In this document: in pieces, positions 23,176-33,470 of the stretch | Position numbering within the stretch: the stretch's first letter is position 1 | Layout: the number at the start of each line of letters is the position of its first letter | Origin: Humulus lupulus | Taxonomy: Eukaryota; Streptophyta; Magnoliopsida; Rosales; Cannabaceae | Direction: 5' to 3' | Assembly (NCBI RefSeq): GCF_963169125.1 | Contig: NC_084795.1 | Location: 96,777,411-96,841,410 of the forward strand | Length of the DNA: 64,000 bases | Translations under genes and position numbers: made by a program | The notes under the pieces: model-generated | Seen by the model: only the letters and a program-made list of their open reading frames with translations | What the model was told of the DNA's origin: nothing | The model's database searches: none

Positions 23176-24256
23176 GTCCCACGTCTCCCTCACATATTTA
23201 CTTGTGTTTTCTTTCTTCTTCCTCACACACGTGAATTCAACCAGAGAGCAAAACCAGACTGAGAGCAAGCTGCGTTTTTAGGGTTTTAAGGTAAGTTTTT
23301 TTTTTTTTTTTAATTTTCTTGATTTTTAGTTAATTATTTTGAAAAAAAAATCATAGGTTTAGCATTAGGATGAGTAATATACATGATTTTGTGTTAATTT
23401 TATATTTTTATGCATTTTTTTATATACATTGTAGGATTTTTTAGTTTTTTCATGGAAGTTTTTTTGTAGATTTATGATTTTTTATTTTTTTTTAGTTTAA
23501 CCTATCACATTGTATAGATTTCATTAGAGTATATATGTTCATGATTTTTTTAAATTTTTATCATTTTTTATTTCGAAATTTAGATATATTTTTTATATAT
23601 ATATTTAATTTTTTTTTTTATAAATTGTAACTATTTTGTTATATATATATTTAGTTATGTTATAATAAATTTATTATATAATTTATAAAATATAAATATA
23701 TGAAATTTTTTATTGATTTTTTGTTTAGGTTATAATATTAATTAGTGGCGCATTGGGGTTTTTTTTATTTGTTCACCAATATCATTTACTATTATTAGAT
23801 ATTTAGTGATATTTGTTTAGTAATGTTTAACATATTAATTAATTTAATTTCATAGGTTGTGATTTTGGTGGTGAGATTTTAGAGAGTATTTTGCATCAAA
23901 ATTCCTATATCAATCACACATTTGAGGTAATTAAGTTTCTAATATTACAATAATGTGTTATATATTGCTAGATATTTAGTGATATTTTATTTATTATTTA
24001 TTAATTTAATTTTATTGGTTTGTGGATTTAATAGCGAATTTGATTACTAAGTGAAGTAATTTTGCTAGCTTTTGGATTATTAATTGCAAGAGGTACATAT
24101 ATATTCTCTTACTTCTACTTTTAATATTATTAAACAAATGTTAGAGGTGTTTGAATATCTTAAATATTCATCTATAGTGAAGTAGGTTCTGAGATTAAAA
24201 TTGTGTGCTGCGATGATAACAAAAGGTTGAGAACTTGTGTGTTTTAGTGAACTTGT

Positions 24257-24790
24257 GTGTTTCATACATATGATCCGGTGAATTCAGAGCTAAATAACCG
24301 TGAGGAGATTGTATCAGTGATCATCAACGCTTTCAATCTTTTTTTCTCTATGAATCTTCCTGATGTCGAGATCCCTGATATTCTACACATTAAGCAACCT
24401 CAGGAAAGTAACTTCAGCAGAAATTTTTGAACATTTATAATAATTAAGTAGAATAATATGTATGTATTTTTTTAAAAGTTTCAATTTAATAATAAATTAC
24501 TCATATTTTTAAATAATTAGTGTCCACACCAACCGAACAATGTGGCATGTGGATACTACTTAATGAGGATGTTGAAGGATTTGATTGAACATGCAAGTCC
24601 CGGGCATTACTTGAGAGCGATATTATTAATTAAAATTTACAAATTAATTTTGAAACTATAAATGTAATCAAATAATTAATTAACATATTTTACTTTATAT
24701 TTCTTGCACCTAACAAGCACATCATATACAGAGGCACAAATTGATGAGTTGCGACAAGAATGGGTGACATATATGTTGCCGATAATCCAA
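24257..24790 (+). pseudogene. Ulp1-like (C48) cysteine protease remnant
   Basis: 24257-24417 reads TYDPVNSELNNREEIVSVII, then a GT at 24418. 24521-24613 reads CPHQPNNVACGYYLMRMLKD, the segment with the catalytic Cys before Gly-Tyr-Tyr typical of C48 proteases carried by plant CACTA and MULE elements. 24727-24783 reads EAQIDELRQEWVTYML, the usual C-terminal helix. AT-rich introns separate the three pieces, but the phases of the first two do not agree, and the His/Asp-containing N-terminal part is lost. SUMO-protease function is known for the family; none is possible here. Confidence 0.75.
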
Positions 24791-25055
24791 AGTTACCGAC
24801 CTCGTTGATAGGTTTTATTTTTTTATTTTTTTACCTCTTTCTTCATACACAATGCAATATTTGTTCATTTTGAATATGTTTAACAAATATTGTATTTCTT
24901 GTATATGTCTAACAAATATATTTTTTTCTTTCAATTTAATTGATTATTAAATCAATTTAAATTTAGATTAAAATCATTTCAATTTAATTAATTATAAAAT
25001 CAAATTAAAATAATATTAATTATAAATTTATTTAATTTTTTTTTTTTTAAATGTG

Positions 25056-25430
25056 GAAGACTTTCAATGTCTCCCACTAGGAGAGGTGGGAGACTTCCCA
25101 TGTCTCCTAGTGGGAGAGGTTGAAAGTCAATTTGACTTTCAACCTCTGCCATGGGGAGACGTGGGAAGTGACTCACCTCTCCCAATGGGAGACGTTGGAT
25201 GTCTCCTAGGGACTTCCCACGTCTTCTATTGGGAGCGGTGAGTCACTTCCCACGTCTCCCAATGGGAGAGGTTGAAAGTCAACGTTTGACTTTCAACCTC
25301 TCCCAATGGGAGACGTGGGAAGTGGGGCATGTCTTCCAATGGGAGACGTGGGATATATACCTACAATGACCCTAGCAACAACGTCTCCCCAATTGGGAGA
25401 CATTGTAGACTTCCAATGTCTCCCAAATAA
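25056..25430. repeat. Subterminal array of alternating inverted TCTCCCA/TGGGAGA units
   Basis: At least a dozen copies of TCTCCCAATGGGAGA-like words, each itself near-palindromic, alternate with GACGTGGGAAGT and GGTTGAAAGTCAA. Larger inverted repeats result, for example GAAAGTCAA near 25130 facing TTGACTTTC. It adjoins the right end of CACTA 2 and shares words with the hairpin at 23096-23175. Confidence 0.85.
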
Positions 25431-25462
25431 AGTTATAAAACTCTTATTTACTTGTAGTGCTA

Positions 25463-28051
25463 CTGGAGTAGGGTCTCTTTGTTTTTATTTATTTTAAAGA
25501 GTCAATTTACTACAACTACATTATAGTCTTTTTCTCTTTTTAATTATTATGTCCTCTGTCTTTTCTTCTTATACGTAAATGAAATCTAAAAACATAGATA
25601 GGCATTGAAATTCAAAGACCCAGTTTACGAACTTCATCCCTTTTCTATGAGACTAATTGTATTTAGTAGAAATAATATTTTATTAATAGAATTGTGAGAG
25701 GAGAAAGTTAGTTATACTATTATTTGTCCAAAATACATGTATAAAATGTACTAATTTAATCACAATTACTCTTTGACACTAGCTATTTATATATGCTAGT
25801 CATAGTTTTATTTTCTACTGTACAAGAAAACTAGTTTTAGGATAATTCTATTGGCATCTTAATTTTTTCTCACTCTATTATAAACCTCTTATAACATTTT
25901 AAAATTTATTTTTTCTGTTTGCATCAAGTACTTTATTTTTATGTCTTAATTTTTTTTGTGAAGTTGGGATGTGAAAACTACCCTTGTTCACACCACAAGA
26001 AAGATATCTAACAATATAATCAAACCAATTCAAGCAAACACAATTTATTTGTAAGAAGATAATACATAATTCTAGAAAAAATCTAACATCATTTCCCATA
26101 TAAAAGCTTACCTAACCATCTATCAATACCAAATAAAAAAATTTAAACAACACACAATAAGTTTTCTTCCTTGTATCACCGCAACACACAAACAAATTTT
26201 CAAGAACCTACTTCTCTAAGACACACAAGTTTTCAACCTTCCGTTATCAACGCAGCACACAATTTTAATCTTAGAACCTACTTCTCTATGAATGAGTATT
26301 TAAGATATTCAAACTCCTCTAAGATTTGTATGATATTAATAAAAGAGTTAAGAGAACATACTTCCGTACCTCTTGCGATTAATAATCAAATTAATTAACT
26401 TTTCAATGCTCCTTGCCAATTCAATTCACAACCTAAAGAATATAATCCATACCTAAAAGATTAATACAAAATTAAAATTAAATGATACCATAAAATTGAA
26501 ATTACATGTTACGAGTCTTAAAATCATAAACTATATTCATTAATGGTTCAAACATAACATAAAGAAACATATTCCAACTCAAATGTCCAAAAAATAATCA
26601 TTTTCATAATCATCATCATTTCCGCTCATTCTATCTTAAATTCAGCTACTAAAATCTTAAAATAAACAATATTTCAGCAACTTAAAAACAATATGATCAT
26701 ACTATGTACTCATAAAAAAAATTGGTTATGAAAAAAGAAATAAATAAGTCTGTTGTATCCCATTGAGTCCCTAACCCTATGTGTAGCCAATAATCCCATT
26801 TTATCCAACCAGTACTAGATTTCCAATATAAGCACCAACTGGGGCATAGGACTCCAAAGTCTATTAGGTACCAAATTTCCAGGCGGTATGTCTTGAATCT
26901 AAGCATGCACTATAGCCAATCTCAGTCTAATCATAACTATGATTTATCACTAGCTAGAACTTGTTTCAGGACATACAGTAAGAACTTGCACTCTTAATGG
27001 TGGACCAATTCAACATCAAATACTAACATACAGCACAGAAATTAGATTACCTTATAAAAGATAAATAAAAAGGATGAAAGAAAAGTATATTATAACCCTG
27101 ATGAACACCAAACAAAAAAGTGAGCCCCAGTTGATTAAAAAAAAAAAATCTTTTGTCTAAATCATTATCTTGATTACTCAATCAACTCATTAGTCATGGA
27201 ACCCAATAGTGATCTAAGACCTCTTTCTGTTTTATGGCCCTTGAGTGGGGACATTGGGAAAATATATGGCCACCAGACTATGTCAGCAACTAAAACCTTG
27301 TTACTAATGTACAAATACTTTTGTTACCCCCAAAACACAGGTAAAAATCGCATCTTTTTCAGGGAAAATCAAAGCAAAATGTAATTGCTTTAGCTTATAA
27401 AAAAAAGCTAAAGTAACAGAGTTTTCTAGACATTACAAGTGGGAATCCCCTTGCAAAGATCCCAAGACCCACAACAGAAACCAGTGACACGATTATAATA
27501 GGACTAAATAAGCCATTTATGAAAAAAAATTTCTCTTTTGGCTAGACTATATGCGGATATTTTTCTTTTCATAATGTAAAAATTTTATTGTCTTATTCTT
27601 TGTGGCATTTCTAATTTCTAATTCATGTTGATTGCAACTTATAGTTTAGTTCCTTCACTTATCTTTTTTATTCTCTCTTTTCAATCTGAATATGATTCAA
27701 ACAACTTGTAAAAAAATGTGACTGAAATTAATTGTATATTTATATAAATAATTTTTACACAAACATAATTAATTATATGTATAGTTTCGTGATTCCATCC
27801 TTGAAACAAAGAGTGCAATAAATATAAAATCTGTAGACTTCAGCAATTGATGATTTCAGATTTTTATAATCTTTAAGAACAATAGACTTTTTTCTTTCTT
27901 CTTCTTTTCTTATTTGGTCTTATTGAATAAATGTAAAGTAAGTATAGACTTGGAAATGTTTATCACATTAAATAGAAATAAAAAAGAGGAAAAATCAATA
28001 AAATGTGTGCTGCATATCGAAAACCAGAAAACGAAATTGAATTGAACTTAC
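25463..28051. other. Non-coding block between CACTA 2 and the LAF3-like fragment
   Basis: No gene recognised. 26171-26398 is an inverted copy of CACTA-2 sequence 24075-24270 (same words 'aacctacttctct', 'acaattttaatctt', 'aatatctt' in reverse complement). The rest is AT-rich. Confidence 0.5.
26171..26398 (-). repeat. Inverted copy of an internal segment of CACTA 2
   Basis: Reverse complement relation to 24075-24270. Both copies happen to give similar short translations (HNFNLRTYF, NEYLRYSN / DEYLRYSN) on opposite strands. Because the C48 exon begins directly beside the 24 kb copy, this is probably intron or subterminal sequence of a related CACTA element and not coding. Confidence 0.7.
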
Positions 28052-28731
28052 TTTCTGCTGCTTCTGCAATTCTTCTCACAAACTCATCCTTTTTATTTAT
28101 GCCTCGGAATTGCAATCGCATCAACTGTATCAATAACAGTGTATGTGGTAAAACCAAATATTAATTTTCACATTACAACATTAAGCAATTTATCAAAATC
28201 ACATATTAAAATTGTAATAATGTGTAAAATTGCAGCTTTATAACAACAATCCAGTCAACCAACCATTATTTTGGCATTCTACAATCTAAAATACACATAT
28301 TTTATTGCTTCCAAAACTATCTCTTAACTAAGTAAACAACCAATGATTCTAACACCCAAACTAACACAGAATGGAACGAATTCGTAAACTCTCACCAAAA
28401 TTTTCTGAAAAATAATTATAAATAAAAATTAGTAGTTGTAAAAGATTCTTAGCTAAAAAATAATCAAGTTAGATTTCTCTCCATCTGAATAAGAATTCCA
28501 ACTAAATTTTATGAAAAACAATATCAAGTGTAATTTTATAGGGAAAATACAGTAATTGTAGAAAGGTACATAAATTACAGTAAAATAACTCAAAATAGAA
28601 GGAATAATGTGAGTGTATATATGCACAGAGTTTGGAACAAAATTCAATTAAAATGGAGGTTGAGCAGAGTTAACATGTAGTCCACCTGAAATTAAGTGCA
28701 CATGGGAATCAATAAATCCAGGCACCACCAT
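28052..28731 (-). pseudogene. LAF3-like amidohydrolase fragment (two exons)
   Basis: The minus strand at 28731-28675 reads MVVPGFIDSHVHLISGGLH, the metal-binding H-x-H motif and flanks of a plant amidohydrolase of the LAF3 type. A 550-nt intron (GT after 28675, AG before 28124) leads in phase to 28124-28052, LMRLQFRGINKKDEFVRRIA, followed by an intact GTAAGT donor. Upstream and downstream exons, including the rest of the TIM barrel, are absent. A captured gene piece with introns kept, so taken at DNA level. Family assignment rests on these 43 residues. Confidence 0.75.
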
Positions 28732-29175
28732 CATCAGCAATCATTCATGACCATGAAATCACCCAATTTGAGTCATTTGCAAAAATGACTTCGATGAAAA
28801 AGTCACATCTACAAAACAAATTTTCAAATAAAAGTGATTCTCTTTCTATTCCTTAGAGCCCTTGTGGCTTTACCATTCTACTAATTTGGGTACTTAAATA
28901 AATTATACAAAACTTTTCCACCCTTGATTACCCAATAAAATCTGCAGAAACTACAATCAACATTACCAAAAATGCTCTGCTTGCATATGATATTGTTGAT
29001 GGTGCACTAGATAACTTGAATCTCTGAGCCTAATCTCTGCACATTGAAGAAAGAATAGATGTATTAGTAGAGTTCAGATTGACCACTAGATTAAGATTGT
29101 ATCTGCCAACTCAAATTCGGACGAGCGAGTATAATGGGACAAAAGAAGCTAGCAAAGTTGTAGTTTAATATAATC
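28732..29175. other. Non-coding spacer between two gene fragments
   Basis: Nothing recognised on either strand. It may be intron or flanking sequence of one of the two captured loci. Confidence 0.4.
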
Positions 29176-30570
29176 TTACTTCTGTAGGGATGAAAGTAAA
29201 CCACAAAATATGGCATTTTCAGGCAAAGAAACCTCGGATTTGTCATCCTCAGAGTTTACGACACTAATGTACGTTTCCTGGCCTAGATACAACGATTTTA
29301 GATTGTCTGTTCGAAGGTTCCACATGCCACTATTGTCTAGAGAAATCAAAATTGTTGTCCAAGCTCTGGTAAAGACCTGTAACCAGTTGAAAAATCATTT
29401 TGTTAACAAGACATGATTCACTTTTGAAAGCACTAGTTGTTAACATTATTTAGTTATGTTAGTTTGTCTGCTAAAGAGTTTGTTATATGGTAGTTAGTTT
29501 CATAACTACCCCCTCTGTACTACTCATTCTCTATATAAATTAAGCTCTTGACTAACTCTCTTTAATGAGTTCAATTTAGGCACCATGAAAGCTGAGAAAA
29601 AAACTGGTCCATGCACTATTTTACCGATCCCAGGAAACATCATTTCATTGTCATGATAAGAATCAAATGGAGGTTTTGCTGATCAAACTATTAAATTTGG
29701 TTATAGTTACAAGACATGAGTACCCTTGTGGTGCTGCGTGCAACCCCATCCCATTTGTTGTAAGTGTTTCTGCTGTTTTCTGTCCATACTCCAAAATCCA
29801 TACTACAGAAAAAAAGAGAAACTGTCCAACTCGTGTTCCTAACTTTTCCAATTTCAAAACAAGAAAAAATGCAAACGAAAAAAAAACAGAAGCAAAAGCT
29901 CACCCCACTGCTCGCATTTTGATTCATTGTTACCAAGAATGAGTATGACTGACCCACATGTACGTCTATGTTTGAGTAGTTCTGCTGAACTGTATATGAT
30001 CCTTCAGTCTCGACAAGAAGTAAGTTGTGGTTTTGTATCCTGAAATTCAAACTAGTTGAGATACCGACACTATGCACCCGTAGACGGTATGTTTTTTGTG
30101 TTCAAGACAAAGTTACAATGAGATTGACAGCCTACCTTCATAAATCAATTTAACAATCATAACTAAACCTTACATAGCCAAAAAGAAAAACGAAAAAAGA
30201 GGCATACTATTTACTTTTTACTTGGTTCAACATTTACTAGAAGGAAAGGGTTTCCTGCTGGAACAAGTGCCTCATCATATCGAAAGGGACCATGTCCACT
30301 TATAGTAATTCCGTCAGGAACTCCAAGGGCAATTCCATTTTCAATATCTTTTCTCAGTTCCTGTTACCCGATAAACATCAGTCTCATACCCAATAAAGCC
30401 AAGAGAAAGAATTCAGTAAAAGATGTAGTAACAAGACATAAAATCACTTTATGACTCTTTGTATCCCAGTCACTAATAAAGAGTGTAATATCTCCATCTG
30501 GCACCAGAAAAGGTAGTGGAATAACTGCTCTATTATTTATAATGACCCCCCCATACCCTCCTGCAGCTCT
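29176..30570 (-). pseudogene. SKU5-similar multicopper oxidase fragment (four exons)
   Basis: Minus-strand exons in order: about 30570-30450 (RAAGGYGGVIINNRAVIPLP, DGDITLFISDWDTKSHK), about 30360-30225 (LGVPDGITISGHGPFRYDEA), about 30090-29900 (HSVGISTSLNFRIQNHNLLL, VETEGSYTVQQNYSN, GQSYSFLVTMNQNASS), and 29376-29176 (AWTTILISLDNSGMWNLRTD, YLGQETYISVVN, and a stop at 29176). These match plant SKU5-like cell-wall cupredoxin proteins. The N-terminus and the exons between about 29900 and 29376 are missing or unreadable. Splice signals are mostly present. The first exon fuses directly to the Tat antisense ORF at 30570/30571. Confidence 0.85.
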
Positions 30571-31160
30571 TTGATGGTGGAAGTGGATGTACCCCGAGTT
30601 GAACTAAGAAGGGTTTGTCTTGAGATCAAATAAGTAGTGGATCTCATGAGGTACTGGAGCAGCCCATTTTCTACAATGATACATAATGTACAATGTAGAT
30701 AACACCAAGATCGAGTTGGGAGTCAGCTGAGAGGGATTAATACCAAAATAATCTACCACGCTCCGAAAGTATGGATGAAGAGGAAGTAGGGCGCCAGACT
30801 TGTTGGCAGAGCGTGTCCAGGCACACATACCCAAAGGGGGGTCCTCAGATCTGTCATTTGGACCAGGGATAGTAATGGAAACGCCAGAATGGTCGAAGGT
30901 CTTCCTTAAGTTCTTTACCTTCTCTCCAGTCATGTCAGATGTAGCCCCTTTGAACCAAACCACCTTGTAATCAGCAGGGCGAGGCTTCTCAACCAGTTTC
31001 CATATGATATCACTTGCAAAGGTGGCCCTAGAATCTGATGAATGGAACTCTTTTTGTCATCTCTTCTTCTGCTGCGCAGCTGACAATACTGTCTTGCTCT
31101 TGGGAGAAGGGCGAACCACCTTAGGTTGGAACCTATGAATCGAACACTTCTAAGGGTGAG
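30571..31160 (-). pseudogene. Antisense ORF of Tat1, Transposase_28-like domain
   Basis: Read on the minus strand, about 31160 to 30571. The open stretch 30963-30604 contains LPLHPYFRSVVDYFGINPSQ and LTPNSILVLSTLY, then PHEIHYLFDLKTNPS, resembling the plant 'putative gypsy-type transposon' domain (Transposase_28). After a TAG at 30604 the similarity goes on (SGYIHFHHQ) until it is cut by the SKS-like exon at 30570. A TGA lies upstream near 31060. Tat elements are known to carry extra ORFs in antisense between pol and the 3' LTR, and this fits that position. Function of the product is unknown. Confidence 0.65.
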
Positions 31161-31279
31161 TATCCTGGCAATGAGAGCCCTCTATATGTTCTTGCTAAAA
31201 AGAAGAGTTCTAGGGGCATATCCATTACTAAGGAGAAAAATTGAAGAAGTCAAAAGAAAAGAAAAAACAAAATCAAGGC

Positions 31280-31960
31280 CCTGGGTGGTCGACCTATGAT
31301 TGGGTCGAACACCCTAGAAATCACCCAGGGGATATGGTGGTCGGCCTATGCTAAGGGTTGGGTCGACCACCCAGGCCTGGGAACCTTGGAAATCGCCCAT
31401 GCTAAAGAAACCCTAAGGTGCTCGGGCCATGGAAGCCCTGGGGTGGTCAACCCATGGTGAAATTCACAAGCTTGGAAATCGCCCAGGCTAGGGAAACCCT
31501 AGGGTTTGTCGATCTATGATGGATATGGCAGGCCTAGAAATCACCCAAGGAGTGTGGTGGTCGGCCTACGCTAGGGTTAGAACCAACCACCTGTGTTATG
31601 AAACCTTGGAAATCTCCAAGGCATAGGGAATGCAACCTAGGCTTGTATTTGGAACCCTGTAAATCACCTATACTTGGATTTAGATCCTTGGACATCACCT
31701 ATGCCTAGATTTGAAACCCTGGAAGTTACCTATGCCCAGATGTGAAGCCCTGAAAATTGCCTAACCCTAATTTTTATAAGCTTGGAAATTGCCTAGGCCA
31801 GGAAAACTTAATGGTGGTCGGCCTAGGGTTTTACAACCTTGGAAATCGCCCAAGCTAGTGAATCTTAAGGGTGGTCGACATAGGATAGGGTTTTACAAGC
31901 CTGGAAATCTCCCAGACTAGTGAATCTTAAGGTGGTCGGCCTACTGACCTGTAAACCCTA
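31280..31960. repeat. Degenerate tandem repeats in the Tat1 3' region
   Basis: About a dozen imperfect units with the words GGTGGTCGGCCTA, CTAGGGAAACCCTA and TTGGAAATCGCCCA. The GGTGGTCGGCC word also recurs in U3 of both Tat LTRs. Tat elements commonly have tandem repeats between pol and the 3' LTR. Confidence 0.75.
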
Positions 31961-32216
31961 GAGCATCACGCAAAAAGAGGCAATGATCAAGCCAATTTTT
32001 TATTAAAAACAAGTTTTTGGTTCAAACAAGTCAGTTGTTTTGAGTCAAAGTAGAGCAAAGCAAGGAAATTCAGATAGATTCATCAAAGACATAAAAATTG
32101 GGAAAGAATACTTACCCAAAAGAAGATGTGCAGAGTTGATGAAGACTTGGAGAATTTCACAGCTCAGAATTTCCCTATGATAGGCGCATGGGTATGGGAT
32201 GTGATGAGTGAGTCTC

Positions 32217-32224
32217 TACTTATA
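32217..32224 (-). promoter_or_regulatory. Candidate TATA box for antisense transcription
   Basis: TATAAGTA on the minus strand, in the setting GGCTATAAGTAGAGA, about 1 kb upstream of the antisense ORF. It is the only good TATA-like site in the right place; promoter activity is an inference. Confidence 0.4.
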
Positions 32225-32244
32225 GCCTCTCAGGCTAACCATAT

Positions 32245-32460
32245 TTTTAGGAATTCAAATTCCTTGAAAAATATCTGGTATAGTTAAAAGTTCAAATTCC
32301 TTGAAAAGTATCTTATATTTTTAGGAATTCAAATTCCATGAAAAATATTTTGTATTTTTAGGAATTAATATCCTTGAAGAATATATTATATTTTTAGGAC
32401 TTCAAAATTCCTTGAAACTATACTAGATTTTTAGGAATTTAATTTTCTTTGAAAAATACG
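32245..32460 (+). repeat. Tandem repeats of a 45-50-bp AT-rich unit
   Basis: About five units carrying 'tttttaggaattcaaattcc' followed by 'ttgaaaaata', increasingly diverged to the right. They lie between the antisense promoter candidate and the PPT. Confidence 0.8.
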
Positions 32461-32595
32461 TGCTTAGAAAATTATCGATAGTTGATAAAAGTACTACGTA
32501 AGGTCCCGAGGGACTTTGATGAAAGAATACTACTATGATATGCTTCTCGGGCCAGAGCAAGTTTACCATAATGTTGAACACAGTACAATAAACTT

Positions 32596-32605
32596 GAGGG
32601 GGAAA
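32596..32605 (+). promoter_or_regulatory. Polypurine tract before the shared Tat LTR
   Basis: GAGGGGGAAA abuts the LTR start TGTTATCCC. It shows that the LTR at 32606 served as the 3' LTR of an upstream element, taken here to be Tat1. Confidence 0.8.
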
Positions 32606-33413
32606 TGTTATCCCTCAAAATTCAAGAGCTGACGTGGCGAATGAGAAAGTGGCACGTAGCATATCAAGTCAGGGAAAAACGGGAAAGTAAAGAAAAAATA
32701 CCGATGAGAAAAAAACGATAGGTCCAAGACCTATAGGGAAGACGTCCAGGCCTAAACTCTCTAGGGGTGGTCGGCCTGGCCCTAGCCCCCTAGGGGTGGT
32801 CGGCCTGACCCCAACCACCAGGGGTGGTCAGCCTGACATACTCAAGAGCCACATGGGGGGTTGGGCCACCCTATTCTTAATAGGGTGGTCAGCCTATACT
32901 CCCAAATACACATAAAGTTCATTCTCGTTCCAACAAGCCTAGCACCCAGAGACTTAGTGTTTTTTGGAAGGTTTCAATCGTGCATCATCAGCCATGATCT
33001 CATAGTCATGGGGAGGTGGACACGTATCTCCACTACCCAATAATCTTGTACCAAACCACGATCCCACGATCCCCAATCTTGCTGATCATGTATTAGCCCA
33101 TGAGTACTATAAATAAAGGATACATGGCTTCATTTAAGGGGATCTATTGTTTGATGGATATTTTATGGGGAGAAACTCTAGGAAAATTGGTGACGAGTGA
33201 ACTCTTCAGTTGATCTGTGTAATTGTCTATTGAGTGATTCAATACTAAAGACTAAGTTGATTAGGTTATTACTATCATCAGAACAAGGCTGAACCACTAT
33301 AAATTTTTGTGTGTTTGTTTAGATATTTGTATTCTATCGTATATTATATATATTTCTTTCAAAAGGTGTCGTATACTGTACGTACAACTATTGGCCAATT
33401 TCACAGGTAAACA
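32606..33413 (+). repeat. Shared LTR: 3' LTR of Tat1 and 5' LTR of Tat2
   Basis: An 808-bp LTR, TGTTATCCCTC to GGTAAACA, colinear with 16711-17627. TATA box TATAAATA at 33108-33115. A PPT precedes it and a PBS plus gag follows it, so it is both right end of one element and left end of the next. Confidence 0.88.
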
Positions 33414-33470
33414 TTTTAGTGCTTTCATTGAGAGTACGAAATAAAAAAAAAAACTTTCATCAATTTTACG

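Larger units (their letters stand above)
22900..25459 (+). mobile_element. CACTA transposon 2, complete ends, TSD CTA
   Basis: A 2560-bp element. Left end CACTACAACAAATTTG, right end CTTATTTACTTGTAGTG, with CTA directly repeated at 22897-22899 and 25460-25462. Subterminal zones are dense in GTGTAAGACATT words (left) and TCTCCCAATGGGAGA words (right). The only coding trace is a decayed cysteine-protease segment (24257-24790), so it is non-autonomous. It sits inside the older CACTA-1 block. Confidence 0.88.

Noticed and set aside
17895..25459. One single CACTA element from 17895 to 25459
   Set aside because: The right end at 25459 is flanked by CTA and pairs with the left end at 22900, also flanked by CTA. 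The 17895 end has TAT and a different terminal sequence.
29667..29942. Plus-strand ORF of 91 codons
   Set aside because: It lies across an exon end and intron of the SKU5-like fragment on the minus strand and has no motif of its own.
30560..30580. Helitron terminus at the junction with the antisense ORF
   Set aside because: A 5' TC next to an A can be read on the minus strand, but there is no CTRR end with a hairpin anywhere suitable, so the junction is left unassigned.
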